In this document: in pieces, positions 8,960 through 16,809 of the stretch
How positions within the stretch are numbered: position 1 is the stretch's first letter
How the letters are laid out: each line of letters starts with the position of its first letter
Assembly: GCF_003711845.1 (NCBI RefSeq)
Contig: NZ_RHLQ01000001.1
Coordinates: 124,001 to 188,000, forward strand
DNA length: 64,000 bases
Direction: 5' to 3'
Origin: Lysinibacillus halotolerans
Lineage (GTDB): Bacteria; Bacillota; Bacilli; Bacillales_A; Planococcaceae
Notes under the pieces: model-generated
The model's database searches: none
Seen by the model: the letters and a program-made list of their open reading frames with translations, nothing else
What the model was told of the DNA's origin: nothing
Position numbers and translations under genes: made by a program

Positions 8960-9925
8960 ATGTTACGTTCTATGTATTCAGGTATTTCTGGTTTAAAAAA
9001 CTTCCAAACAAAGCTTGACGTAATCGGGAACAATATTTCAAACGTAAATACATACGGTTTCAAAAAAGGGAGAGTCGTATTTAAAGATTTAATTTCACAA
9101 ACGACTGCTGGTGCATCTGGTCCTACAGGAGCAACAGGTGGTACGAATGCGAAACAAATCGGATTAGGTGCACAAATTGCTGCGATCGATACAATCCATG
9201 GAACTGGCTCCCTTCAAACGACTGCAAGAACTCTTGATTTAGCGATTTCAGGCGACGGATTCTTTATGGTAGGTGATTCAACACAAGCACCAAATGCGGA
9301 TGGAGAAATCGCTGCGGATTCTGGTTTCAATAATGTCCTATATACACGTGCAGGGAATTTCTATATGGATCGTAACGGATACTTAGTAAATTCAGATGGT
9401 AAATATTTAGTAGGTGTTTCAAATGATCAACTTTATGATCAAGTAGTTGAAGAATCTGTAAGTAATGCAGAAACGGACAAAGCGGAAGCAACTGCCGCAA
9501 TTGGGACTGATAGTCTTTATGCAGATGGTGCAATAGTTGTGGATGGCTACGGACCAATTAAAGTTCCAACAAATGCACAATCGATGAGTATTGGACAAGA
9601 TGGTACCGTTACATATGTTGATGTAAATGGTAAACTTCAATTTGCAGGTCAATTGTTATTGGCAAAATTCCCGAATGCTGGTGGTTTAGAAAAGACTGGG
9701 AATAACTATTACCAAATGACACAAAACTCTGGTGATCCAAGCGTACAAATCGCAACTCAACAAGGTATTGGAGCAGTTGTTTCAGGCGCATTAGAAATGT
9801 CAAATGTAGACTTATCTGAAGAATTTACGGAAATGATCGTTACACAACGTGGTTTCCAAGCGAACTCTCGTATTATTACAACTTCCGATGAAATTTTACA
9901 AGAACTTGTAAACTTAAAACGATAA
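8960..9925 (+). CDS. flgE: Flagellar hook protein FlgE
   Basis: 321 residues. The N-terminal rod/hook signature is MLRSMYSGISGLKNF then LDVIGNNISNVNTYGFK. The C-terminal helix region is GALEMSNVDLSEEFTEMIV with QRGFQANSRIITTSDEIL. FlgE forms the hook, secreted through the flagellar export gate. The ATG at 8960 gives the conserved start MLRSMYSG and lies 11 bases after GAGAGGAG. An in-frame ATG at 8921 would add a non-conserved extension. It is a little longer than the B. subtilis hook protein because of a central insertion. Confidence 0.94.
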   Translation: MLRSMYSGISGLKNFQTKLDVIGNNISNVNTYGFKKGRVVFKDLISQTTAGASGPTGATGGTNAKQIGLGAQIAAIDTIHGTGSLQTTARTLDLAISGDGFFMVGDSTQAPNADGEIAADSGFNNVLYTRAGNFYMDRNGYLVNSDGKYLVGVSNDQLYDQVVEESVSNAETDKAEATAAIGTDSLYADGAIVVDGYGPIKVPTNAQSMSIGQDGTVTYVDVNGKLQFAGQLLLAKFPNAGGLEKTGNNYYQMTQNSGDPSVQIATQQGIGAVVSGALEMSNVDLSEEFTEMIVTQRGFQANSRIITTSDEILQELVNLKR

Positions 9926-9948
9926 AGATAGAAAACTAATTTCATTGT

Positions 9949-9997
9949 AAAGGAGGGTCGGGCCGGCACTCTTTAAAAAAGACCCGGCCCCATTTCA
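9949..9997 (+). promoter_or_regulatory. Hairpin separating the swrD Shine-Dalgarno from its start codon
   Basis: A full SD (AAGGAGG, 9950-9956) lies 41 bases upstream of the swrD ATG at 9998, far beyond working distance. Between them GGGCCGG (9960-9966) pairs with CCGGCCC (9984-9990), continued inside the loop by TCTTT (9970-9974)/AAAGA (9978-9982). If the hairpin is folded out, 10 unpaired bases remain between SD and ATG, which is a normal spacing. There is no U-run after the stem, so it is not a terminator. No other SD is visible next to the ATG. Confidence 0.7.
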
Positions 9998-10222
9998 ATG
10001 ATTGAATTGACAAGATTGAATGGTAAACCTTTTTCATTAAATGCTTTATACATAGAATCAGTGGAAGCCTTTCCTGACACAACGATAACGCTCACGACTG
10101 GGCGGAAGTTTATCGTGTTAGAAAGTGAAGAAGAAATACGAAATAGAGTAGCTCATTTTTATAAAAATATTCAAGTATTATCCAACCCCCATTTACGAGG
10201 TGATAACGATGAAGAAAAATAA
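9998..10222 (+). CDS. swrD: FlbD-family swarming-motility protein SwrD
   Basis: 74 residues. The N-terminus MIELTRLNGKPFSLNALYIE and LTTGRKFIVLESEEEI are characteristic of the FlbD/SwrD (YlzI) family, so the ATG at 9998 is secure. In B. subtilis SwrD raises flagellar motor power and is needed for swarming; it is a small cytosolic protein encoded right after flgE. No SD lies at normal distance; instead one is brought close by a GC-rich hairpin. The 3' end overlaps the start region of fliL. Confidence 0.93.
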   Translation: MIELTRLNGKPFSLNALYIESVEAFPDTTITLTTGRKFIVLESEEEIRNRVAHFYKNIQVLSNPHLRGDNDEEK

Positions 10223-10640
10223 GTTATTAACCATAATGCTTATTATTTTAGTAACGATTACGTTAATAGGTGTTGTCCTGTTTGTCGTATTAACACAATT
10301 GAATAAACAAACAGCAGCATCTGAAGAACCTTCCATTGATGAAATTTTGGAGGCATCTGTGGATGTACCGGAGTTAACGACAAACTTAGCTGATAATAGT
10401 GTTGTTAGATTATCTCTAAAAATCCAAACAGATAGTAAGGAAGCTGCAGAAGAACTAACAAAAAGAGATTTCCAAACGAAAAATTTAGTGATTGAACAGC
10501 TTTCAGAAATGAAAAAAGATGATTTAAATGGGAAGCAAGGGAAAGCAACCTTTGAATCGACAATTAAAACCCAAATAAATGAATTGATGCAAGATGGTGA
10601 AGTTCAACAAGTTTACATTACCTCCTACATCATCCAGTAA
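10209..10640 (+). CDS. fliL: Flagellar basal body-associated protein FliL
   Basis: 143 residues. A transmembrane helix at about 6-28 follows a short basic N-terminus (MKKNK). The rest is an external domain with the FliL pattern VPELTTNLADNSVVRLSLKIQ and a C-terminus EVQQVYITSYIIQ. FliL surrounds and supports the MotAB stator. The ATG at 10209 follows CGAGGTGA at good distance; a GTG at 10200 overlaps that SD. It overlaps the end of swrD by 14 bases. Confidence 0.92.
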   Translation: MKKNKLLTIMLIILVTITLIGVVLFVVLTQLNKQTAASEEPSIDEILEASVDVPELTTNLADNSVVRLSLKIQTDSKEAAEELTKRDFQTKNLVIEQLSEMKKDDLNGKQGKATFESTIKTQINELMQDGEVQQVYITSYIIQ

Positions 10641-10686
10641 ATGGGATTCATTAGAACTATGTAAATCTTGAAATGGAGGTGGGCAA

Positions 10687-11682
10687 ATGGCAGGAGATGT
10701 ATTATCCCAATCCGAAATTGACGCGCTGCTCTCAGCAATATCAACGGGTGAAATGTCCGCGGATGACATGAAAAAAGAAGAAGAGACAAGAAAAGTGAAA
10801 GTTTACGATTTCAAACGTGCTCTTCGTTTTTCGAAGGATCAAATCCGAAGTTTGACCCGAATACATGAAAACTTTGCGAGATTATTAACGACTTATTTTT
10901 CAGCACAGTTAAGAACATATGTGCAAATTACCGTTGCATCGGCAGACCAAATTCCATTCGAAGAGTTTGTTAGGTCAATTCCGAATATGACTTTAATTAA
11001 TGTATTTGAAGTACCGCCGTTAGATGGTAATATCTTGATGGAGATTAATCCAAATATCGCTTACTCCATGTTAGATCGTTTAATGGGGGGAAGTGGTTCA
11101 AGCTATAGTAATGTCGACAATTTAACAGAAATAGAACAAAAAATTATGACAAGTTTATTTGAACGTTCCTTTGATAATTTGCGGGAAGCTTGGAGTACGA
11201 TTGCTGAAATTGATCCTACGTTAGTGGAACTTGAAGTGAATCCGCAATTTTTACAAATGGTATCACCAAACGAAACGGTCGTAGTAATTTCTTTAAATAC
11301 GATTATAGGAGAAACAACAGGGATGATTAACATTTGTATCCCCCATGTTGTCCTTGAACCGATTATTCATAATTTGTCTGTTCAATATTGGATGCAATCG
11401 AATACAAAAGAAGCTTCCCCTGAACAGTCACAAATGTTAGAAAAACGAATTAAACAAGCGGAGTTACCGGTTATAGCGGAGCTTGGCTCAACTCATATAA
11501 CCGTTGAAGATTTCCTTTATATGAGTAGAGGGGATGTTATTCAATTAGATCAAAAAATAGATGAACCTCTCATTTTAAAGGTTGGCAGTATTCCTAAATT
11601 TACAGTACAACCAGGAAAACGAAACAAAAAAATGGCAATCCAAATTATCGACCCTTTGGAAGGAGGAGACGAAGATGAGTGA
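10687..11682 (+). CDS. fliM: Flagellar motor switch protein FliM
   Basis: 331 residues. It begins with the CheY-P binding peptide LSQSEIDALLSAIS, followed by the CheC-like middle domain (about 45-230, with MGGSGSSY and NEIDPTLVELEVNP-type core), and ends in a SpoA/FliN-like C-terminal domain (about 250-325). FliM is the C-ring subunit that receives the phosphorylated CheY signal. A strong SD (GGAGGTGGG) lies 6-7 bases upstream of the ATG. Its last bases overlap the start of fliY. Confidence 0.96.
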   Translation: MAGDVLSQSEIDALLSAISTGEMSADDMKKEEETRKVKVYDFKRALRFSKDQIRSLTRIHENFARLLTTYFSAQLRTYVQITVASADQIPFEEFVRSIPNMTLINVFEVPPLDGNILMEINPNIAYSMLDRLMGGSGSSYSNVDNLTEIEQKIMTSLFERSFDNLREAWSTIAEIDPTLVELEVNPQFLQMVSPNETVVVISLNTIIGETTGMINICIPHVVLEPIIHNLSVQYWMQSNTKEASPEQSQMLEKRIKQAELPVIAELGSTHITVEDFLYMSRGDVIQLDQKIDEPLILKVGSIPKFTVQPGKRNKKMAIQIIDPLEGGDEDE

Positions 11683-12898
11683 TGGTATGCTCTCCCAAGA
11701 AGAAATTGAGGCATTATTAAGGGGCGAATCGTTAGACGATAACGACTCTGCAACTGAGATTACTACAGATGGGACACCACTTCGTGTTGAAGACTACTTA
11801 AGTTCAATCGAACAAGATGCTTTAGGAGAAGTAGGGAATATATCCTTTGGAAGTTCAGCAACAGCCTTATCTGCCTTATTAGGTCAGAAAGTAGATATTA
11901 CAACTCCTGTCGTTTCAATGATTAATAGAAATCGATTAGAAGAAGAATTTCCACAACCATATGTGGCGGTACAAGTGGAATATACTACAGGTTTATCTGG
12001 CATGAACCTATTAGTTATTAAACAATCAGATGCTGCGATCATTGCAGACTTGATGCTTGGTGGCGATGGTTTACATCCAAATCAAGATTTAAGTGAAATT
12101 CAATTAAGCGCTGTACAAGAAGCAATGAATCAAATGATGGGTTCTGCTGCAACATCAATGTCAACCGTATTCAATAAAAAGGTAGATATTTCGCCACCAA
12201 CAATTGATATTTTAAACATTCCTCAAAATGAGGGGAATGAACGAATACCGGACGAAGATCTATTAGTGAAAGTTTCATTTAGATTAAAAATCGGTGAATT
12301 AATCGATTCCAACTTAATGCAATTATTCCCACTTGATTTTGGGAAGAAAATTGTCAAAACATTGCTGAATGAGGAACAGGAAGAATCCGTTAGTCAACCT
12401 CAGGTACAACAACCGGTTGTACAAGAAGCACCACCTGTTGCGCCACAACAACCAATATCGTCGCAACAACCCGTTTATCAGCAGCCACCTGTATATGAAC
12501 AACAAGCTGCTACAACTTATCAGGAACCGGCAAACTATAACTATGGAATGCCACCTTATCAGCCACCGCAACAGCCGGTTAATGTGCAACAAGCCCAATT
12601 CGCATCCTTTGAAAATGCGAATATGACACAACATGAAGCTCGCAATTTAAATATGTTACTAGATATTCCTTTACAAGTAACGGTTGAACTTGGCCGTACT
12701 AAACATTCGGTAAAAGAAATTCTACAGCTTGCTTCTGGTTCTATTATTGAATTAGATAAGTTAGCAGGGGAACCAGTAGATATTTTAGTAAATAGCCGTT
12801 TAATTGCGAAAGGTGAAGTTGTCGTAATCGATGAAAACTTCGGAGTTCGCATTACGGATATTATGAGTCAAAGCGAACGATTAAATCATTTAAAATAG
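11675..12898 (+). CDS. fliY: Flagellar motor switch phosphatase FliY (FliN-type)
   Basis: 407 residues. The N-terminus MLSQEEIEALLRGE is a CheY-P binding peptide like that of FliM. A CheC-type phosphatase domain (about 40-220) follows, with QDALGEVGNISFGSSATAL and IQLSAVQEAMNQMMGSAATS carrying the paired E/N residues. A proline/glutamine-rich linker lies at about 240-320, then a FliN domain (LDIPLQVTVELGRTKHSVKE). FliY builds the lower C ring and dephosphorylates CheY-P. The ATG at 11675 overlaps fliM by 8 bases and follows GGAGGAGACGAAG. Confidence 0.95.
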   Translation: MSDGMLSQEEIEALLRGESLDDNDSATEITTDGTPLRVEDYLSSIEQDALGEVGNISFGSSATALSALLGQKVDITTPVVSMINRNRLEEEFPQPYVAVQVEYTTGLSGMNLLVIKQSDAAIIADLMLGGDGLHPNQDLSEIQLSAVQEAMNQMMGSAATSMSTVFNKKVDISPPTIDILNIPQNEGNERIPDEDLLVKVSFRLKIGELIDSNLMQLFPLDFGKKIVKTLLNEEQEESVSQPQVQQPVVQEAPPVAPQQPISSQQPVYQQPPVYEQQAATTYQEPANYNYGMPPYQPPQQPVNVQQAQFASFENANMTQHEARNLNMLLDIPLQVTVELGRTKHSVKEILQLASGSIIELDKLAGEPVDILVNSRLIAKGEVVVIDENFGVRITDIMSQSERLNHLK

Positions 12899-12919
12899 TA
12901 TTATTTGGAGGGAAATTAT

Positions 12920-13282
12920 ATGTCTAAAAAAATATTAATAGTTGACGATGCTGCATTCATGCGTATGATGATTAAAGACATTTTGACAAAAAACGGTTTT
13001 GAAGTAGTTGGAGAAGCTGCTGATGGTGCACAAGCGGTAGAAAAATACAACGAATTACAACCAGACTTAGTAACAATGGATATTACAATGCCTGAAATGG
13101 ACGGGATAGCAGCATTAAAAGCAATTAAATCCGCCGACCCAAAAGCAACAGTTATTATGTGTTCAGCGATGGGACAACAAGCAATGGTTATCGATGCTAT
13201 TCAAGCGGGTGCGAAAGACTTTATCGTAAAACCATTCCAAGCTGATCGTGTAATTGAAGCTATACAAAAAGCATTAGGTTGA
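12920..13282 (+). CDS. cheY: Chemotaxis response regulator CheY
   Basis: 120 residues, a stand-alone receiver domain. The acidic pair is in ILIVDDAAFMR, the phosphoacceptor Asp in LVTMDITMPEMDG, the conserved Ser/Thr in IMCSAMG and the Lys in DFIVKPFQ. CheY-P binds FliM/FliY and in Bacillus promotes smooth swimming. The ATG at 12920 follows TTGGAGGGAA; an upstream ATG at 12905 overlaps that SD. Placement between fliY and fliO matches Bacillus. Confidence 0.96.
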   Translation: MSKKILIVDDAAFMRMMIKDILTKNGFEVVGEAADGAQAVEKYNELQPDLVTMDITMPEMDGIAALKAIKSADPKATVIMCSAMGQQAMVIDAIQAGAKDFIVKPFQADRVIEAIQKALG

Positions 13283-13286
13283 TCGT

Positions 13287-13970
13287 ATGAATGAAAAACA
13301 ATTAGCAAAATTTCGGATATTGATTCCTATCTTATTGGTATTATTGTTTATTACACCAGCGAATTTTGCCTATGCAAGTCAAGGTAATCAAATGATTACC
13401 GACGAATGTTTACAAAATCCAGAGCTTTGTGATGATTCAAAGTCATCTGCCGATGAAGAACAATCTGATTCGGCAGATGTTGGATTAGGGCTGTGGGAAT
13501 ACTTTAAAATGTTAATCTGCCTAATATTCGTACTAGGGTTACTTGTCTTTGTCTTAAAATTTATTAATAAAAAAAGTAGCACTTATCAACAAAATAGTCT
13601 TGTTCGCAATATTGGGGGAATTACAGTCGGACCTCAAAAATCCGTACAACTTCTCCATATTGGCGATAAATTATACATAGTTGGTGTTGGTGAGGATGTT
13701 CAACTTCTGAAAGAAATTCAGGATGAAGAAGAAGTGCAACAATTGGTGCAATATTTTAATGAAAAACAAAGCTTTGCCACGACAAAACCGTACTTTTTAG
13801 AGTTAATAAATAAGTTGAAAAGTAACGATAAACAACAAGTGGAATCCACCAATGGTGATCAATCGATGAATAGTAATTTTAAATCTTTGTTAACTAAACG
13901 GTTGAATGAGATGCAACAAAACCGTCAGACAGAGTTGGAAAAATGGAAGGAAAAGGAGAAAGATAAATAA
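13287..13970 (+). CDS. fliO: Flagellar biosynthesis protein FliO (FliZ in Bacillus)
   Basis: 227 residues. A signal-peptide-like segment at about 10-31 (ILIPILLVLLFITPANFAYA) is followed by an acidic external stretch and a true membrane helix at about 73-92 (MLICLIFVLGLLVFVLKFI). The cytosolic part has the FliO pattern VRNIGGITVGPQKSVQLLHI. FliO helps assemble the FliP pore of the export gate. The stop codon overlaps the fliP ATG. Confidence 0.9.
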   Translation: MNEKQLAKFRILIPILLVLLFITPANFAYASQGNQMITDECLQNPELCDDSKSSADEEQSDSADVGLGLWEYFKMLICLIFVLGLLVFVLKFINKKSSTYQQNSLVRNIGGITVGPQKSVQLLHIGDKLYIVGVGEDVQLLKEIQDEEEVQQLVQYFNEKQSFATTKPYFLELINKLKSNDKQQVESTNGDQSMNSNFKSLLTKRLNEMQQNRQTELEKWKEKEKDK

Positions 13971-14635
13971 TGCAAGATTTTATTTCATTCTTTTCTGAAA
14001 GTGATCCAACGAATGTTTCCACTTCCGTTAAATTACTTTTAGTTTTAACCGTTTTATCGTTGGCACCAAGTATTTTAATTTTAATGACTTCCTTTGCGCG
14101 AATAGTGATCGTTTTATCCTTTACAAGAACCGCATTAGCGACAAACACATCGCCGCCAAACCAAGTCATTATCGGATTAGCGTTATTTTTAACGTTTTTC
14201 ATTATGGCACCTACATTTCAAGAGGTAAATGAACAAGCATTACAACCATTATTTAATGAAGAAATTGGTTTAGAAGAGGCCTATGATAGAGCTTCCTTAC
14301 CTTTTAAGGAGTTTATGGCCGAACATACTAGACAAAAAGATTTAGAGTTGTTTTTAGATTACAATGAGGCAGAGCGACCAGCTTCAGTGGAAGAAATTCC
14401 GTTAACGATGCTTGTTCCAGCCTTTGCTTTAAGTGAAATAAAAACTGCCTTTCAAATAGGGTTTATGATTTTTATTCCCTTTATTGTGATTGATATGGTA
14501 GTAGCTAGCGTTCTGATGTCAATGGGGATGATGATGTTGCCACCAGTTATGATATCACTACCGTTTAAAATATTATTATTTGTTTTAGTAGATGGATGGT
14601 ATTTAGTCATCAAGTCTCTACTTCAAAGTTTTTAG
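13970..14635 (+). CDS. fliP: Flagellar export gate protein FliP
   Basis: 221 residues with four hydrophobic membrane segments. Family signatures are visible: SFARIVIVLSFTRTALAT, PPNQVIIGLALFLTFFIM, LVPAFALSEIKTAFQIGF and MGMMMLPPVMISLPFKI. FliP forms the core pore of the type III export gate with FliQ and FliR. It starts inside the fliO stop codon and ends 12 bases before fliQ. The sequence has no long cleaved signal peptide. Confidence 0.97.
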   Translation: MQDFISFFSESDPTNVSTSVKLLLVLTVLSLAPSILILMTSFARIVIVLSFTRTALATNTSPPNQVIIGLALFLTFFIMAPTFQEVNEQALQPLFNEEIGLEEAYDRASLPFKEFMAEHTRQKDLELFLDYNEAERPASVEEIPLTMLVPAFALSEIKTAFQIGFMIFIPFIVIDMVVASVLMSMGMMMLPPVMISLPFKILLFVLVDGWYLVIKSLLQSF

Positions 14636-14647
14636 GGGATGATACGA

Positions 14648-14917
14648 ATGAGCCAAGAAATGGTCATTGCAATTGCAGAGAGAGCTATATGGATTGTCCT
14701 TATCGTTTCAGGACCATTGTTACTGATTGCGCTTATTTCAGGTTTGATTGTCAGTATATTCCAAGCAACAACATCAATTCAAGAGCAAACTCTATCTTTT
14801 GTTCCGAAAATTATCGCGGTTTTAGTAGCCATTATTTTTTTCGGGCCTTGGATGATTTCTCAAATGACAGCATATGTTACTGACATTTTGAACAATTTGA
14901 CTCGATATATAGGGTGA
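14648..14917 (+). CDS. fliQ: Flagellar export gate protein FliQ
   Basis: 89 residues with two membrane helices (about 15-40 and 52-75), the normal size for FliQ. The hallmark TTSIQEQTLSFVPKIIAV lies between them. FliQ lines the export pore with FliP and FliR. The ATG at 14648 follows AGGGGATG with suitable spacing; an ATG at 14639 is part of that SD region. Confidence 0.95.
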   Translation: MSQEMVIAIAERAIWIVLIVSGPLLLIALISGLIVSIFQATTSIQEQTLSFVPKIIAVLVAIIFFGPWMISQMTAYVTDILNNLTRYIG

Positions 14918-14921
14918 TAAA

Positions 14922-15698
14922 ATGACAGAAATTATCCCTAAATTATCCGTCTTATTGTTAATTTTAGTCAGAGTATCTGCTTTTTTTGTGTCAGTCCCTT
15001 TTTTTTCGTATCGTACCATTCCTCCTCAATTGAGAATTGCTCTAGCATGTGTATTATCTTGGATGATGTATTACACGATGAGTGCGGCAGCTATTCCGAT
15101 TGATGGAAATTACATATTACTCGTTTTAAAAGAAGCAATTATTGGGTTAATGATCGGTTTGATTGCTCATATCATTTTATCCGCTGTTCAAATTGCAGGT
15201 GGTTTTATTGACTTTGAAATGGGTTTTGCTATGGCGAACATTATCGATCCACAAACGGGTGCCCAAACACCATTAATGGGTCAATTTTTAAATTTTTTAA
15301 TTTTGTTTGTGTTACTTTCCATTAATGGACACCACCTGATTTTAGATGGCATTTTTTACAGCTATCAGTTTATGCCAATCGACCAATTGTTTCCGAAGTT
15401 CGGAGATGAAAATACGGTGGAATTTATAATGAAAGTATTTGCTTCGGTATTTGCCATCGCCTTTCAAATGTCAGCACCTATTGTTGCTACCTTATTTTTA
15501 GTGACATTAGCTTTAGGGATAACAGCTAAGACGGTACCCCAATTAAATATTTTTGTTATTGGGTTTCCGGTCAAAATCGCCATTGGCTTTCTTGTTTTAA
15601 TCGTTTCCCTCGGTGTAATGATTGAAGTTATGGAAAAATTAGTAGAATTAATGATACTTTCAATGCGAGATTTAATGCGATTGTTAGGTGGTGCTTAA
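14922..15698 (+). CDS. fliR: Flagellar export gate protein FliR
   Basis: 258 residues with about six hydrophobic helices. Recognisable parts are VRVSAFFVSVPFFSYRTIPP near the N-terminus, the GFIDFEMGFAMANIIDPQTG loop, and PQLNIFVIGFPVKIAIGF. FliR caps the FliP5FliQ4 pore of the export gate. It begins 4 bases after fliQ. Its last bases form the SD for flhB. Confidence 0.96.
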   Translation: MTEIIPKLSVLLLILVRVSAFFVSVPFFSYRTIPPQLRIALACVLSWMMYYTMSAAAIPIDGNYILLVLKEAIIGLMIGLIAHIILSAVQIAGGFIDFEMGFAMANIIDPQTGAQTPLMGQFLNFLILFVLLSINGHHLILDGIFYSYQFMPIDQLFPKFGDENTVEFIMKVFASVFAIAFQMSAPIVATLFLVTLALGITAKTVPQLNIFVIGFPVKIAIGFLVLIVSLGVMIEVMEKLVELMILSMRDLMRLLGGA

Positions 15699-15699
15699 T

Positions 15700-16788
15700 T
15701 TGAAATTATTACTCCCATTAGACATTCAGTTTTTTGCTGGTGAAAAGACGGAAAAAGCAACACCTAAAAAGAGACAAGATGCAAGGAAAAAAGGTCAAGT
15801 ACTTAAAAGTCAAGATGTAACAGCAGCATTTGTGCTATTAATTCTTTTTCTGTTTCTATACATGTTTGCGCCAACAATGATTGAAAGCATATTCGGCTTT
15901 CTTAACCAAGCCTTTCAAAAAAATATGCTCATTGAATCGCTAACGGTAGAAACTGTCATGAAAATGTATTCGGATTCTTTAAAAGAGATGGCAAAAATAC
16001 TTTTACCCTTTATGTTAATTGCAGTAGTTGGGGCAATAGCAGCGAACTATTTACAATTTGGTTTTCTATTTACAATGGAAAGTATGAAATTAGATTTAAA
16101 GAAAATTGATCCGATAAAAGGAATTAAACGAATTATTTCCGTTAGAGCAATCGTAAATCTATTAAAATCTCTATTGAAAATATCATTTATTGGGACCGTA
16201 ACAACGGTTGTTATTTGGATGAATTTAGAAGAGGTACTTTCATTATCGTTCCAGAGTCCATGGGATACTTTAACTACCGTTGCAAAGTTAACGGGTATGA
16301 TGGGGATTGCTGCTTCTATTGTACTTGTACTCATTGCATTGTTTGATTATTTTTATGAAAAATATGAATATGAAAAACAATTAAAAATGTCGAAGCAAGA
16401 TATAAAAGATGAATATAAAAATTCTGAAGGTGACCCTAAAATAAAATCGAAAATTAAGCAACGTCAACGTGAAATGGCAATGCGAAGAATGATGCAGGAA
16501 ATCCCAAATGCAGACGTTGTTATTACAAACCCAACCCATTTTGCAATTGCCTTAAAATACGATGAGCAAAACATGGAAGCACCTACAGTTGTAGCAAAAG
16601 GAACAGATTTTATCGCTCAAAAGATTAAACTGATTGCGAAAGAAAATGATGTCGTCATGGTTGAAAATCGACCACTAGCTCGGGCGATGTATGATCAAGT
16701 GGAAATTGGACAACAAGTTCCAGAGGAATTTTTTAAAGCAGTTGCCGAAATACTTGCGTATGTATACCGTATTAAGCGCAAAATTTAA
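15700..16788 (+). CDS. flhB: Flagellar export switch protein FlhB
   Basis: 362 residues. The N-terminus LDIQFFAGEKTEKATPKKR is highly conserved and places the start at the TTG of 15700, about 7 bases after GGTGGTG; a GTG at 15688 would lie within fliR. Four membrane helices (about 30-215) precede the cytosolic domain. The autocleavage motif NPTH is in VVITNPTHFAIAL. FlhB cleavage with FliK sets the hook-to-filament substrate switch. Confidence 0.96.
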   Translation: MKLLLPLDIQFFAGEKTEKATPKKRQDARKKGQVLKSQDVTAAFVLLILFLFLYMFAPTMIESIFGFLNQAFQKNMLIESLTVETVMKMYSDSLKEMAKILLPFMLIAVVGAIAANYLQFGFLFTMESMKLDLKKIDPIKGIKRIISVRAIVNLLKSLLKISFIGTVTTVVIWMNLEEVLSLSFQSPWDTLTTVAKLTGMMGIAASIVLVLIALFDYFYEKYEYEKQLKMSKQDIKDEYKNSEGDPKIKSKIKQRQREMAMRRMMQEIPNADVVITNPTHFAIALKYDEQNMEAPTVVAKGTDFIAQKIKLIAKENDVVMVENRPLARAMYDQVEIGQQVPEEFFKAVAEILAYVYRIKRKI

Positions 16789-16809
16789 ACCATAGTAGGA
16801 GGGAAAAAC

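Noticed and set aside
9949-9997. GC-rich hairpin before swrD as an intrinsic terminator
   Set aside because: The stem is followed by CATTTCAATG with no U-run, and the operon continues.
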